A stretch of 64,000 nt of DNA from Flavobacterium cupriresistens (GTDB lineage Bacteria > Bacteroidota > Bacteroidia > Flavobacteriales > Flavobacteriaceae). How positions within the stretch are numbered: the stretch's first letter is position 1; each line of letters starts with the position of its first letter. Shown in pieces: positions 53,230-61,107 of this stretch. Below the pieces are notes generated by a model. That model ran no database searches, had not been told where the DNA came from, and saw only the letters and a list, made by a program, of their open reading frames with translations. Location: contig NZ_CP087134.1 in assembly GCF_020911925.1 (NCBI RefSeq), positions 4,402,001-4,466,000 on the forward strand, given 5' to 3'. The translations under genes and the position numbers were made by a program.

Positions 53230-54066
53230 TTATCTTAAATCTGTGATTTTACAAACGTCCATGTCTCCGTAATCTAAATTTTCGCCCGCCATTCCCCAGA
53301 TAAAAGTATAATTACTTGTTCCTGAACCGGAATGAATAGACCATGGCGGAGAAATTACAGCCTGATGATTGTTCATCCAGATATGTCTGGTTTCCTGCGG
53401 TTGCCCCATAAAATGACAAACGGCCTGATTTTCGGGAATATCCAAATAGAAATAAACCTCCATTCTGCGATCGTGAACGTGCGCCGGCATGGTATTCCAA
53501 ACACTACCCGTTCTTAACTCCGTCATCCCCATTTGCAATTGACAAGTGGTTACAACCCCTCCGATAATCATTTGATTTACGGTGCGATGATTCGCAGTTT
53601 CCACTGTGCCTAATTCTAATTTCTTGGCTTCTGCCAAGCTCACTTTTACCGTTGGATAATTCGTATGAGCCGGTGCTGAGTTGATGTAAAATTTAGCCGG
53701 ATTTTTGCGGTCATCGCTTTTAAAAACAACCTCTTTATTACCACTACCGATATACAAAGCATCTTTAAATCCCAATGAATGAGACACTCCATCAACAACG
53801 ATTGAACCGCTGCCTCCTACATTAATAATTCCCATTTCTCTGCGTTCTAAAAAATAACCCGCTTTAAGAGGATCAATAGTTTCCAATTGCAAATCACTTA
53901 AAGGAACTGCTGAACCCGTAATATATCTATCGTAATGCGAGTAGACCAATACAATCTCATCTTCCTGCATTAGGTCATCAATTAAAAATTCTTCTCTTAA
54001 TTGCTGTGTGTCGTATTTTTTAACTGCTTCCGGGCTTGACGCGTATCTTGAACTGTGTTTTGTCAT
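53230..54066 (-). CDS. kduI: 5-keto-4-deoxyuronate isomerase
   Basis: KduI isomerises 5-keto-4-deoxyuronate, the spontaneous form of the unsaturated uronate released by GH105, to 2,5-diketo-3-deoxygluconate. The 278-aa length is standard. The zinc site is intact: His196 and His198 in PAHVHDRR, Glu203 in MEVYF and His245 in PWSIHSG, at the same numbers as in the enteric enzyme. A LacI-type operator lies 15 nt before its start, so it may have its own promoter inside the uronate gene cluster. Confidence 0.96.
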   Translation of the reverse strand: MTKHSSRYASSPEAVKKYDTQQLREEFLIDDLMQEDEIVLVYSHYDRYITGSAVPLSDLQLETIDPLKAGYFLERREMGIINVGGSGSIVVDGVSHSLGFKDALYIGSGNKEVVFKSDDRKNPAKFYINSAPAHTNYPTVKVSLAEAKKLELGTVETANHRTVNQMIIGGVVTTCQLQMGMTELRTGSVWNTMPAHVHDRRMEVYFYLDIPENQAVCHFMGQPQETRHIWMNNHQAVISPPWSIHSGSGTSNYTFIWGMAGENLDYGDMDVCKITDLR

Positions 54067-54080
54067 AACTTTAAATTTAA

Positions 54081-54094
54081 TGTAATCGATTGCA
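54081..54094. promoter_or_regulatory. LacI-type operator before kduI
   Basis: TGTAATCGATTGCA differs from the perfect palindrome at 40553 by one base. It directly abuts a -7-like box (minus strand TAATTTTA, 54095-54102) and lies 15 nt before the kduI ATG. Confidence 0.7.
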
Positions 54095-54152
54095 TAAAAT
54101 TAAAATAATATTCTAAAATTATCCTTTAAACCGTTTAAAAGTTTTTTTTATT

Positions 54153-55598
54153 TTATAAATCTGTAATTGGACTGTATTTTGGCACTAGCGTTTTCATTAC
54201 CAACCAACCTGTTAAGTAACAAACGGCACAAATTGAAAAAATGATAAAATAACCTGATTCAATTCCGTGAAAGCCCATAAAGGCCATATTGCTTTCTTTG
54301 GCATAATCAAACAACATTCCCGATCCTTTATTAATGAAAGTAGAACCTACTCCACCTGCTAAACCGCCAATTCCGGTAATTGTTGCAATTGCTTTTTTAG
54401 GAAACATATCACCAACAGTTGTAAAGATATTTGCCGACCAGGACTGGTGTGCAGCTCCTGCAATACCAATTATGATTACGGGAATCCAATAACTTATATG
54501 TCCTAAAGGTTGTGCGATTAAAGCTAAGAGCGGGAAAAAAGCAAAAATTAACATTGCTTTCATTCTGCCTTCGTAGGGATTCATTCCTTTTTTCTCCACA
54601 AAATAAGTGGGCAGCCAACCTCCAATAATGGATAGTAAGGTGATCATGTACAATACAAATAAGGGCAAAGCAGCCTGTGTTGAATCCATTCCGTAAACAG
54701 AGCTCAAATAAGCTGGGGTCCAGAATAAGAAAAACCACCAAACACCATCGGTCATAAATTTACCAAATGCAAAAGCCCAGGTTTGTTTGTATTTAAAACA
54801 AGCGGCAAGAGACACTTTAGTTGTTGTTTCAGGAACATATCCAGCCATTTTGCTGTCTGCGACATCATCTTGTTGGATGTACTCCAATTCTGCAGCACTT
54901 ACTTTTGGGTGTTTTTCGGGTTTATCATACATAAACACCCAAAAACCCATCCACACAAAACCAAGAGCCCCAATGATAATAAAAGCCATTTCCCAACCAA
55001 AAGACTCTGCTATAAAAGGAATTGATATTGGCGCCGCCAAGGCTCCTACTGTTGCTCCGGCATTAAATATACTGGTAGAAAAGGCTCTGTCTTTTTTAGG
55101 AAAGTATTCTGCGGTTGTTTTTATGGCCGCCGGAAAATTTCCTGCTTCTCCAATAGCCAGCACAAAACGGGCAAAAATAAACAAGCACACACTTACGTTA
55201 ATCACCATCCCGGTATCCTTTACCGTACTGATGATTTCTTTTGCTCTTTCAAAACCAACAAACCATTCACCTGCTATGATTCCGGCTGTTGCAATTCCGC
55301 AAAAGGCATGCAAGCAGGCCCCAAAAGACCAAATACCAATAGCCCATAAAAAACCTTTTTTAGTATCCAACCAGTCTACAAATCTTCCTGCAAACAAAAG
55401 TGATACCGCATAAAAAATCGAAAATAACGCGGTGATATTACCATAGTCATTGTTTGTCCAATGAAATTCCGGTGCAATAAAATCACTCCACGTTAAAGAA
55501 AGTACTTGTCTGTCTAAATAATTTATAGTAGTTGCAAAAAATAGCAGGGCGCATATACTCCAACGATAATTTCCAACTGTGGTTTTGGTTTGGCTCAT
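54153..55598 (-). CDS. exuT: ExuT-like hexuronate transporter (MFS, anion:cation symporter)
   Basis: The 481-aa protein has about 12 hydrophobic helices. It shows MFS family signs: an N-terminal helix with YLDRQVLSLTW, FAGRFVDWLDTKKGFLWAIG, and AIGEAGNFPAAIKTTAEYFP, the anion:cation symporter (ExuT/GudP) pattern. It should carry galacturonate, glucuronate or related uronates into the cytosol. It is longer than enteric ExuT, with an inserted loop near residue 105-135. A LacI-type operator and promoter lie upstream, and KduI and the catabolic genes follow on the same strand. Confidence 0.93.
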   Translation of the reverse strand: MSQTKTTVGNYRWSICALLFFATTINYLDRQVLSLTWSDFIAPEFHWTNNDYGNITALFSIFYAVSLLFAGRFVDWLDTKKGFLWAIGIWSFGACLHAFCGIATAGIIAGEWFVGFERAKEIISTVKDTGMVINVSVCLFIFARFVLAIGEAGNFPAAIKTTAEYFPKKDRAFSTSIFNAGATVGALAAPISIPFIAESFGWEMAFIIIGALGFVWMGFWVFMYDKPEKHPKVSAAELEYIQQDDVADSKMAGYVPETTTKVSLAACFKYKQTWAFAFGKFMTDGVWWFFLFWTPAYLSSVYGMDSTQAALPLFVLYMITLLSIIGGWLPTYFVEKKGMNPYEGRMKAMLIFAFFPLLALIAQPLGHISYWIPVIIIGIAGAAHQSWSANIFTTVGDMFPKKAIATITGIGGLAGGVGSTFINKGSGMLFDYAKESNMAFMGFHGIESGYFIIFSICAVCYLTGWLVMKTLVPKYSPITDL

Positions 55599-55733
55599 AG
55601 TAACTGAATTTGTATGTTTTATGGTAATGGTTAATTCTTAAAATTTTACAACTCTCGACATTTCAACTTCATCAATTATGCGCAATACAACTTCTTTGTT
55701 CAATGGATCAAAACCAGAATAGAAACAAAAAAA

Positions 55734-55747
55734 TGTAATCGATTGCA
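55734..55747. promoter_or_regulatory. LacI-type operator before the uronate transporter
   Basis: TGTAATCGATTGCA has the same sequence as the site at 54081-54094. It directly abuts the -7 box at 55748 and covers the expected start of transcription. Confidence 0.75.
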
Positions 55748-55778
55748 CAAATATACCTTTAAATCTTTATATTCCAAA
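55748..55778 (-). promoter_or_regulatory. Promoter of the uronate operon
   Basis: On the minus strand TTTG (55775-55778), 19 nt, and TATATTTG (55748-55755) are an exact Bacteroidota-type promoter. The operator follows immediately, which suggests repression of the transporter and the genes behind it. Confidence 0.65.
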
Positions 55779-56049
55779 TAAATTGCGTAAAAAATTAATT
55801 TAGGCTTTTAAATAAATACATTGTATAGAAAATATTACGCTAAATTACATATTAAACAATATATTTGTTAAATAGCAATATGTGGAAATAATCCGTTTCA
55901 GGTATAAAAATTGTACCAGATTCAGCCTTTATTCATTCATATTGAACATTTACTGGTTTATACTGCTTCACTGCGAATACTGCAGGCTTTCTAAAAATGC
56001 AAATCTGAATTTAATCCTAAAAAAATAGTACAACTAAACACTTCTAAAA

Positions 56050-56979
56050 TTGAAAAACTACCTCTTAAAAAAAACAGTCTTATCTCTCTTCCTGCTTATA
56101 GGGATGCTAAATCAAATACTAGCGCAAAATCAGATAATCCCGCTTTGGAAGACCATTCCCGGCGAAATTAAAGCAGCCGATTATAAAGAAAACGAAACTG
56201 TAAAGGACGGAAAAGTACAAAGCAGCAGTTTGGTTACGATACCTACTTTAACGGTCTTTTTGCCCAAAGAAATCAAGCCAAATCAAACGGCGGTAATTAT
56301 TCTTCCAGGTGGTGGATATTCGCATTTGGCCATTGCTAAAGAAGGCACAAAAGTCGCGGAATGGTTTACTTCTATGGGAATCGTAGCTTTTGTTCTCAAA
56401 TACAGATTACCCAGTGATTTAATCATGAAAGATAAAGCGATTGGTCCTTTGCAGGATGCACAGGAGTCTGTACGTTACGTGCGACAAAATGCAGCGAAAT
56501 GGAATATTGATACAACTAAAATTGGAATCATGGGTTTTTCGGCCGGTGGTCATCTGGCTTCCACACTCGCAACACATTATGAGGAGAAAGTATACGAAAC
56601 AGCATCAAAAGTAAGTGCGCGTCCGGATTTTTCACTTTTAATATATCCTGTAATTTCAATGCAAAACGAAATAACACACAAAGGCTCTCAAACGAATTTA
56701 CTAGCTACAACTCCGTCTTCTGCATTAATCGATTCTTTTTCTAATGAAAAAAGGGTCACTGCCCAGACTCCACCTGCCTTTTTAGTGCATGCAACAGATG
56801 ATGAAGTGGTTCTGCCGGAAAATAGTATTAATTACTATTTGGCCCTTAAAAAAAATAAAGTTACCGCTGAGTTACATTTATATGAAAAAGGAGGTCATGG
56901 TTTTGGATTGGGTGTGAATGGCACCAGTAAATATTGGACAAAAGATTGTGAGGAATGGTTAAAGAGTAATGGATACTGA
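56050..56979 (+). CDS. Secreted alpha/beta-hydrolase (acetyl-xylan-esterase-like)
   Basis: The 309-aa protein reads through a signal peptide ending at ILAQN and has the blocks LPGGGYSHLA (oxyanion hole), MGFSAGGHLAST with the catalytic Ser, DDEVV with an acid and KGGHGFGLG with His. It resembles esterases that deacetylate hemicellulose or pectin. The start is a TTG, because the next in-frame ATG at 56103 lies inside the signal peptide. It is divergent to the uronate operon and may help to deacetylate pectin fragments. Confidence 0.87.
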   Translation: MKNYLLKKTVLSLFLLIGMLNQILAQNQIIPLWKTIPGEIKAADYKENETVKDGKVQSSSLVTIPTLTVFLPKEIKPNQTAVIILPGGGYSHLAIAKEGTKVAEWFTSMGIVAFVLKYRLPSDLIMKDKAIGPLQDAQESVRYVRQNAAKWNIDTTKIGIMGFSAGGHLASTLATHYEEKVYETASKVSARPDFSLLIYPVISMQNEITHKGSQTNLLATTPSSALIDSFSNEKRVTAQTPPAFLVHATDDEVVLPENSINYYLALKKNKVTAELHLYEKGGHGFGLGVNGTSKYWTKDCEEWLKSNGY

Positions 56980-56993
56980 TCATGTCAAAAAGT

Positions 56994-57180
56994 TGCGGAA
57001 GAGTAAAAATCTCGCAAAGTCGCAAAATCGCAAAGTTTTAATGAAAAAATGGAAAAAAAACTTTGAAACTCCATGATAAAAGAGATACCCAAAGTGAGAA
57101 AGAGTAAAACTTAAAAATAAGAAGAAAAAACTTAGCGACTTGGCGTCTTTGCGAGATCATCAAAGCGAGAAGTGCGGAAA
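56994..57180. repeat. Inverted pair of CTTTGCG-type repeats
   Basis: TCTCGCAAAGTCGCAAAA near 57010 and the inverse-like GCGACTTGGCGTCTTTGCGAG near 57135 belong to the dispersed family. The region 56980-57788 (about 800 bp) contains no credible protein gene; a small RNA candidate lies at 57292-57370. Confidence 0.6.
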
Positions 57181-57291
57181 TTGCTACTTAAAAACTTGCG
57201 CTGAAAAAGTATAAGACCAAGTAATTATAACAAAAGTGAATTTCTAAAAATTACTCGAAAACTTTTAGACTTAATTCATGAATGCAGCAAA

Positions 57292-57370
57292 CAAAAAAAG
57301 TCTATAGATTTGATGAAACAACCAAATCTATAGACTATAGAAAAAATAAACCTTATTGTATTATTTTGAT
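57292..57370 (-). ncRNA. Candidate small RNA with own promoter and terminator
   Basis: A minus-strand unit of about 79 nt would start near 57370 and end in a perfect 14-bp hairpin (AGTCTATAGATTTG and its inverse, 57299-57336) followed by seven T. No minus-strand gene lies upstream, so the terminator cannot belong to a coding gene that I can see. No open frame of use occurs in the unit. It could also be a fortuitous hairpin. Confidence 0.4.
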
Positions 57371-57376
57371 TTTATA

Positions 57377-57409
57377 CAAAGCTATCCACACTAAAATGAA
57401 TAGGTCCAA
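57377..57409 (-). promoter_or_regulatory. Promoter of the candidate small RNA
   Basis: On the minus strand TTG (57407-57409), 22 nt and TAGCTTTG (57377-57384) match the flavobacterial promoter pattern. Confidence 0.4.
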
Positions 57410-57762
57410 TTTTCTTTCTTAACTAAATGTTTTTCTCCAAAAAAACAATAACAATCGAAGGGTAAATACTGTCTTAAGAGGCATGAAACCTACTAAACTG
57501 CCGACTTCTGTTACGCAAATTTATGTCGTACTTTTGAGAATAGCTTACGGTTTCCCACATTTGCATCATTCTTTTTGATTTATTTACATTTCAGAAACCT
57601 TAAATTGTTGTATCAGATCAACTTAAGACTTACGCTTTAACAGATAATTTAACACATCTACTAATCAGATACACCAACACTAAAAACTGCCAACTGTGCC
57701 TGTGACTGAAAACTCATTTAATTTTCTTATTCCAGATTAAGTTCAAACCAGTATTTAACTGA

Positions 57763-57770
57763 TACATTTG
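57763..57770 (+). promoter_or_regulatory. -7 box before the small receiver-like gene
   Basis: TACATTTG fits TAnnTTTG, with a start expected near 57777 and the ATG at 57789. Confidence 0.45.
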
Positions 57771-57788
57771 TATTATAAAATAAAGATT

Positions 57789-58103
57789 ATGAAGACACTT
57801 GAATTCTTAATACTCGGAAAAAATGAAGCAATTTTACCCATCTTACTTCGACTTGTAAATGCAAATGACAACTGGAATGCGGTAGCTTTTAATGACGAAA
57901 AACTAGCACAGGATTACTTTCTGAATACTAAAATAGACCTGGTTTTATTAAGTTCCGGAATAGAAGATCATGTCGAAAAAGAATTCACTGCTTTCTGCCT
58001 AAAAAACCAGCCGGAAGTAGAAGTAATTGAGCATTTTGGCGGTGGAAGCGGGTTATTGCAATCTGAAATACTGCACCGATTGCATCTTAAAGGAAAATTA
58101 TAA
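57789..58103 (+). CDS. Small receiver-like protein, 104 aa
   Basis: The product starts MKTLEFLILGKNEAILPILLRLVNAND and has the alpha/beta pattern of a response-regulator receiver, but the expected Asp segment is NTKIDLVLLSSGIED, with Ser where the phosphorylated Asp stands. It is therefore probably not phosphorylated. It has the same appearance as the protein at 21528. An upstream TTG at 57768 is not favoured, since it would overlap the -7 box. Confidence 0.55.
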   Translation: MKTLEFLILGKNEAILPILLRLVNANDNWNAVAFNDEKLAQDYFLNTKIDLVLLSSGIEDHVEKEFTAFCLKNQPEVEVIEHFGGGSGLLQSEILHRLHLKGKL

Positions 58104-58158
58104 ATCCTTTTCTCTTTTTTCAGATGATCAAAAATCAATAATGCTTCAAATTATATTT

Positions 58159-58166
58159 TAAATTTG
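58159..58166 (+). promoter_or_regulatory. -7 box before the 2'-5' RNA ligase-like gene
   Basis: TAAATTTG matches TAnnTTTG and stands 21 nt before the ATG at 58187. A -33 box is not evident. Confidence 0.35.
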
Positions 58167-58186
58167 CACGTTCCAAACCTGTCTAA

Positions 58187-58750
58187 ATGATGAAGAAATA
58201 TTCTGTTGTTATTTATCCTTCGCAAGCAGTTATTGCTGCTATAAAAACAATGAAGGAACTTCTGAAAACTAAAATTGATTGGTACAGCAGTTGCAACTCA
58301 GTAGCGCATATCACTATTTGTGAATTTTCTTTAAGTGAATCGGAAATAGATAAAGTCAAACAAAAACTTTTTAAAGTTTGCGATACGTTTACCCCTTTTC
58401 AGGTCAGTCTTGATCATTTTGGCGCTTATGAAAATAGTGGCGCTTTCTTTATCGCTCCCCATGAAAATTCGAAAAAAGAACTCAAACCGATTATGAAAAA
58501 AACACAGGAAACATTGAGGTCTTTAAAACTGAAAAAAAGCGACGATCCTCATTTGTCAATCGGTAGGAAATTAACTCCTGAAAACTTAAAAATTGCTTCA
58601 CAACTTTTCACCACAATCGACCTTGATTTTTTGTGTTGTGAAATCGTTTTGCGAGAACTTGATCCGATAAAAAAGCAGTTTTTTGTAATTGATACTTTTA
58701 GTTTTAATGGCAATGAAGTTGCTGAGTTTGTACAGGGGAGTTTGTTTTAA
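58187..58750 (+). CDS. 2'-5' RNA ligase / 2H phosphoesterase family protein
   Basis: The 187-aa protein has two HxT/S motifs, His41-Ile-Thr in AHITICEF and His122-Leu-Ser in DDPHLSIGR, in the order and distance expected of the 2H phosphoesterase superfamily, which includes 2'-5' RNA ligases and cyclic phosphodiesterases. It could act on RNA with 2',3'-cyclic or 2'-5' links, or on small nucleotides. Two ATG codons stand in a row, so the exact start is uncertain by one residue. Confidence 0.85.
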   Translation: MMKKYSVVIYPSQAVIAAIKTMKELLKTKIDWYSSCNSVAHITICEFSLSESEIDKVKQKLFKVCDTFTPFQVSLDHFGAYENSGAFFIAPHENSKKELKPIMKKTQETLRSLKLKKSDDPHLSIGRKLTPENLKIASQLFTTIDLDFLCCEIVLRELDPIKKQFFVIDTFSFNGNEVAEFVQGSLF

Positions 58751-59054
58751 CCGCAAAGTTTGCGAGGGGTTTACGCAAAGTAGATTACTTTTTCACTCGC
58801 TTATTTATGAAGCCGCAATGAATAGTTGTGTAAATATGCCAAGGATGATGGGTATTGTCATGGTTTTTTGTATTCCTCGTTTTCGCAAAAATACTCGTAA
58901 TCGTGTCATTTCGACGAAGGAGAAATCACATCCAATATTCGACAAAGATTGGCGATTTTCTTTACGGAATTTCTTGTGTGATTTCTCATTCTTCGAAATG
59001 ACAAAAAAAACGTAAAATCGATCTACAAAACACATAAGGTTAAGCAACCCCCAA
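58751..59054. repeat. Repeat region with a GTCATTTCGA-type inverted repeat
   Basis: A CCGCAAAG-type copy follows the ligase gene at 58749-58781. Then a GTCATTTCGACGAAGG-type arm lies near 58904-58930, and its inverse, ending TTCTTCGAAATGAC, near 58975-59001, with about 4 mismatches in 27. It resembles a small MITE or REP-like element. No gene is credible here. Confidence 0.65.
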
Positions 59055-59117
59055 CCTGAAACCTGAAACCTGAAACTTGAAACTTGAAACTTGAAACCTG
59101 AAACCTGAAACTTGAAA
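59055..59117. repeat. Heptanucleotide tandem repeat CYTGAAA (9 units)
   Basis: Nine consecutive 7-bp units CCTGAAA or CTTGAAA follow without interruption. The array ends 53 nt before the ATG of the AraC gene. Confidence 0.9.
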
Positions 59118-59144
59118 CGAAAAAAACTACTCCTCTTTTTTTCG

Positions 59145-59152
59145 TATATTTG
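59145..59152 (+). promoter_or_regulatory. -7 box before the AraC gene
   Basis: TATATTTG fits TAnnTTTG, 18 nt before the ATG. The heptad array lies just upstream, where the -33 region would be. Confidence 0.45.
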
Positions 59153-59169
59153 ATTTTTACAACTCCCTC

Positions 59170-60093
59170 ATGAAAACACTAGATTCATTTTACCAGGATA
59201 TCACAGAAGGTTCCGCAGTAGAACCGGCTTCTTTATTACCGAATGGAATTAAAAAAGAAATTGGTCATTTTAATGTGTTTAATATTAAGGAAGTTTTAGA
59301 AAGGCTTCAGGGAAAAGCCATTATGCCTTATGACCGAAGAGCGTACTATAAGATTAGCTTGATAAAAGGCAAAAACAGAGCCGAATATGCCGACAAAATC
59401 ATTGAAATTGAGCAGTATGCACTTTTGTTCGCTACTCCTAAAATCCCTTACAATTATCTCCCGCAAGACACCAATCAATCGGGGCAGTTTTGTGTGTTTA
59501 CCAATGAATTTTTATCCAAAAACAAAAGCGGAATTGATCTCGATGAACTTCCTATTTTTGCGACAGACGGGTACCCGATTTTTCAAATTTCGCATGAAGA
59601 AGTTGCCGAAGTCGAATTGATATTCAACAAAATACAAAAAGAAATCAATTCCGACTATGCGTACAAATACGATTTGATCCGAAATTATGTAGCCGAATTA
59701 ATTCACTTTGGACAAAAACTGCAACCTATAACAGCCTTGTATTCTAAACACAATTCAGCAGCACGAGTTTCTTCACTGTTTGCCGAATTATTAGAAAGGC
59801 AATTCCCTATAGAATCTCCCCATCAGCGACTTACACTGAGAACAGCAAAAGATTTTGCCAACAGATTATCCGTTCACGTGAATCATCTTAATAAAGTTTT
59901 AAAAGAAAATACCGGAAAAACCACCACCGAATTAATCAGTAGCCGTCTTACAAACGAGGCCAAAACCCTCTTAAAACAAACAGATTGGAATATCTCCGAA
60001 ATTGCTTATTCGTTAGGTTTTGAAGAGCTCGCACATTTCTCAAATTTCTTCAAAAAACAAACCACCTTTACCCCCTTAGCATTCCGATCTTAA
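59170..60093 (+). CDS. AraC-family transcriptional regulator (with SDR partner)
   Basis: The 307-aa protein has an N-terminal cupin-like ligand domain (RAYYKISLIKGKNRAEYAD) and a C-terminal AraC HTH pair (TAKDFANRLSVHVNHLNKVLKENTG and IAYSLGFEELAHFSNFFKKQTTFTP). In Bacteroidota this type often stands next to an SDR oxidoreductase gene, as here at 60261, and probably regulates it. Effector and targets are not known. Confidence 0.9.
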   Translation: MKTLDSFYQDITEGSAVEPASLLPNGIKKEIGHFNVFNIKEVLERLQGKAIMPYDRRAYYKISLIKGKNRAEYADKIIEIEQYALLFATPKIPYNYLPQDTNQSGQFCVFTNEFLSKNKSGIDLDELPIFATDGYPIFQISHEEVAEVELIFNKIQKEINSDYAYKYDLIRNYVAELIHFGQKLQPITALYSKHNSAARVSSLFAELLERQFPIESPHQRLTLRTAKDFANRLSVHVNHLNKVLKENTGKTTTELISSRLTNEAKTLLKQTDWNISEIAYSLGFEELAHFSNFFKKQTTFTPLAFRS

Positions 60094-60217
60094 AAATATT
60101 CCCAATTACAATTTTGATAAATTTTGGAATTTGGAATTTCAATATTGGAATTTGATTTTCTTTGAATTTCGCAACTATCGGTTTGATATTTACAATTCCC
60201 CATTACTACTTCGCTCC

Positions 60218-60225
60218 TACCTTTG
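60218..60225 (+). promoter_or_regulatory. -7 box before the SDR gene
   Basis: TACCTTTG fits TAnnTTTG, 36 nt before the ATG at 60261. The interval 60094-60217 also has short GGAATTT repeats near 60125. Confidence 0.4.
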
Positions 60226-60260
60226 CCTAATCAATTTAATATAACAAAAACAATTATAAA

Positions 60261-61025
60261 ATGACAGCACACACAAAAATCGCCTTAGTAACTGGCGGAA
60301 GCAGAGGTTTAGGAAAAAACATGGCATTGGCTATAGCAAAAAAAGGAATCGATGTTATTCTGACTTACAACAGTAAAAAAGAAGAGGCAGAAACTACAGC
60401 AAAGGAAATAGAAAGCCTAGGTCAAAAAGCGGTAGCGATTCAATTGAATGTCTCGAAATCAGATACTTTTGATTCTTTTTTAGGAGAAGTACAAACGGCT
60501 TTAAAAGACACTTTTCATACAGACAAATTTGATTTTCTAGTGAACAACGCCGGAATCGGAATTCACAAACCTTATATCGAAACTACAGAAGCTGATTTTG
60601 ACGAGTTGAGCAACATTCAATTTAAAGGGCCTTTTTTCCTGACTCAAAAAGCACTCCCCAACATGAATGACGGTGGTGGAATTGTAAATATTTCAACGGG
60701 ACTGGCCCGATTTTCATTCCCCGGTTATGCTGCATATGCTGCGATGAAAGGAGCTATGGAAACCTTAACTAAATATCAGGCAAAAGAATTAGGCGCCAGA
60801 AAAATCAAAGTGAATATAGTCGCTCCGGGTGCCATAGAAACTGATTTTGGACATGGAGCCGTAAGAGACAATGAACAATTAAATCAACACATCGCTTCAC
60901 TAACGGCTTTGGGAAGAGTTGGTTTACCGGATGATATTGGAGGCGTTGTAGCCTTTTTATGTACAGAAGATGCCCGCTGGGTCAATGCACAACGCATTGA
61001 AGTTTCAGGTGGGATGAACTTATAA
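60261..61025 (+). CDS. Short-chain dehydrogenase/reductase
   Basis: The 254-aa protein has the SDR signature TGGSRGLGKNMA, a NNAGIGIHKP block, catalytic Ser in NISTGLAR, and YAAMKGAM for Tyr-x-x-x-Lys. It ends with a C-terminus typical of glucose-1-dehydrogenase-like SDR proteins (INGG-like VSGGMNL). The substrate is unknown. It is likely controlled by the AraC gene 167 nt upstream. Confidence 0.9.
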   Translation: MTAHTKIALVTGGSRGLGKNMALAIAKKGIDVILTYNSKKEEAETTAKEIESLGQKAVAIQLNVSKSDTFDSFLGEVQTALKDTFHTDKFDFLVNNAGIGIHKPYIETTEADFDELSNIQFKGPFFLTQKALPNMNDGGGIVNISTGLARFSFPGYAAYAAMKGAMETLTKYQAKELGARKIKVNIVAPGAIETDFGHGAVRDNEQLNQHIASLTALGRVGLPDDIGGVVAFLCTEDARWVNAQRIEVSGGMNL

Positions 61026-61041
61026 TATTTAATAAAAAATA

Positions 61042-61074
61042 AAACCCGATAGGTTTAAAAAACCTGTCGGGTTT
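61042..61074. terminator. Bidirectional CCCGAYAGGTTT terminator
   Basis: AAACCCGATAGGTTT and AACCTGTCGGGTTT pair with one G-U, in the space between convergent genes at 61025 and 61108. It shares its stem sequence with 29431-29463 and 20604-20631. Confidence 0.75.
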
Positions 61075-61107
61075 GGGTAATATAATTGAGTTAGTAAGAA
61101 TTCTTTT

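Larger units (their letters stand above)
55599..56049. other. Divergent promoter region, 451 bp
   Basis: The region separates the transporter (minus) from the esterase (plus). It contains the operator and promoter at 55734-55778, then AT-rich DNA with no frame of note. A plus-strand promoter for the esterase is not evident. Confidence 0.55.

Noticed and set aside
54787..55413. A 208-codon open frame on the plus strand inside the transporter gene
   Set aside because: It is antisense to a well-supported 12-helix transporter and has no family features; long antisense frames are common where codon usage of the sense gene avoids stops.
58689..59015. Overlapping frames on both strands in the repeat region after the RNA ligase gene
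   Set aside because: They lie in the inverted repeat element, and the two strands give similar low-quality products as expected from a palindrome.
59055..59117. Possible CRISPR array
   Set aside because: The units are 7 bp with no spacers between them; this is a tandem repeat.
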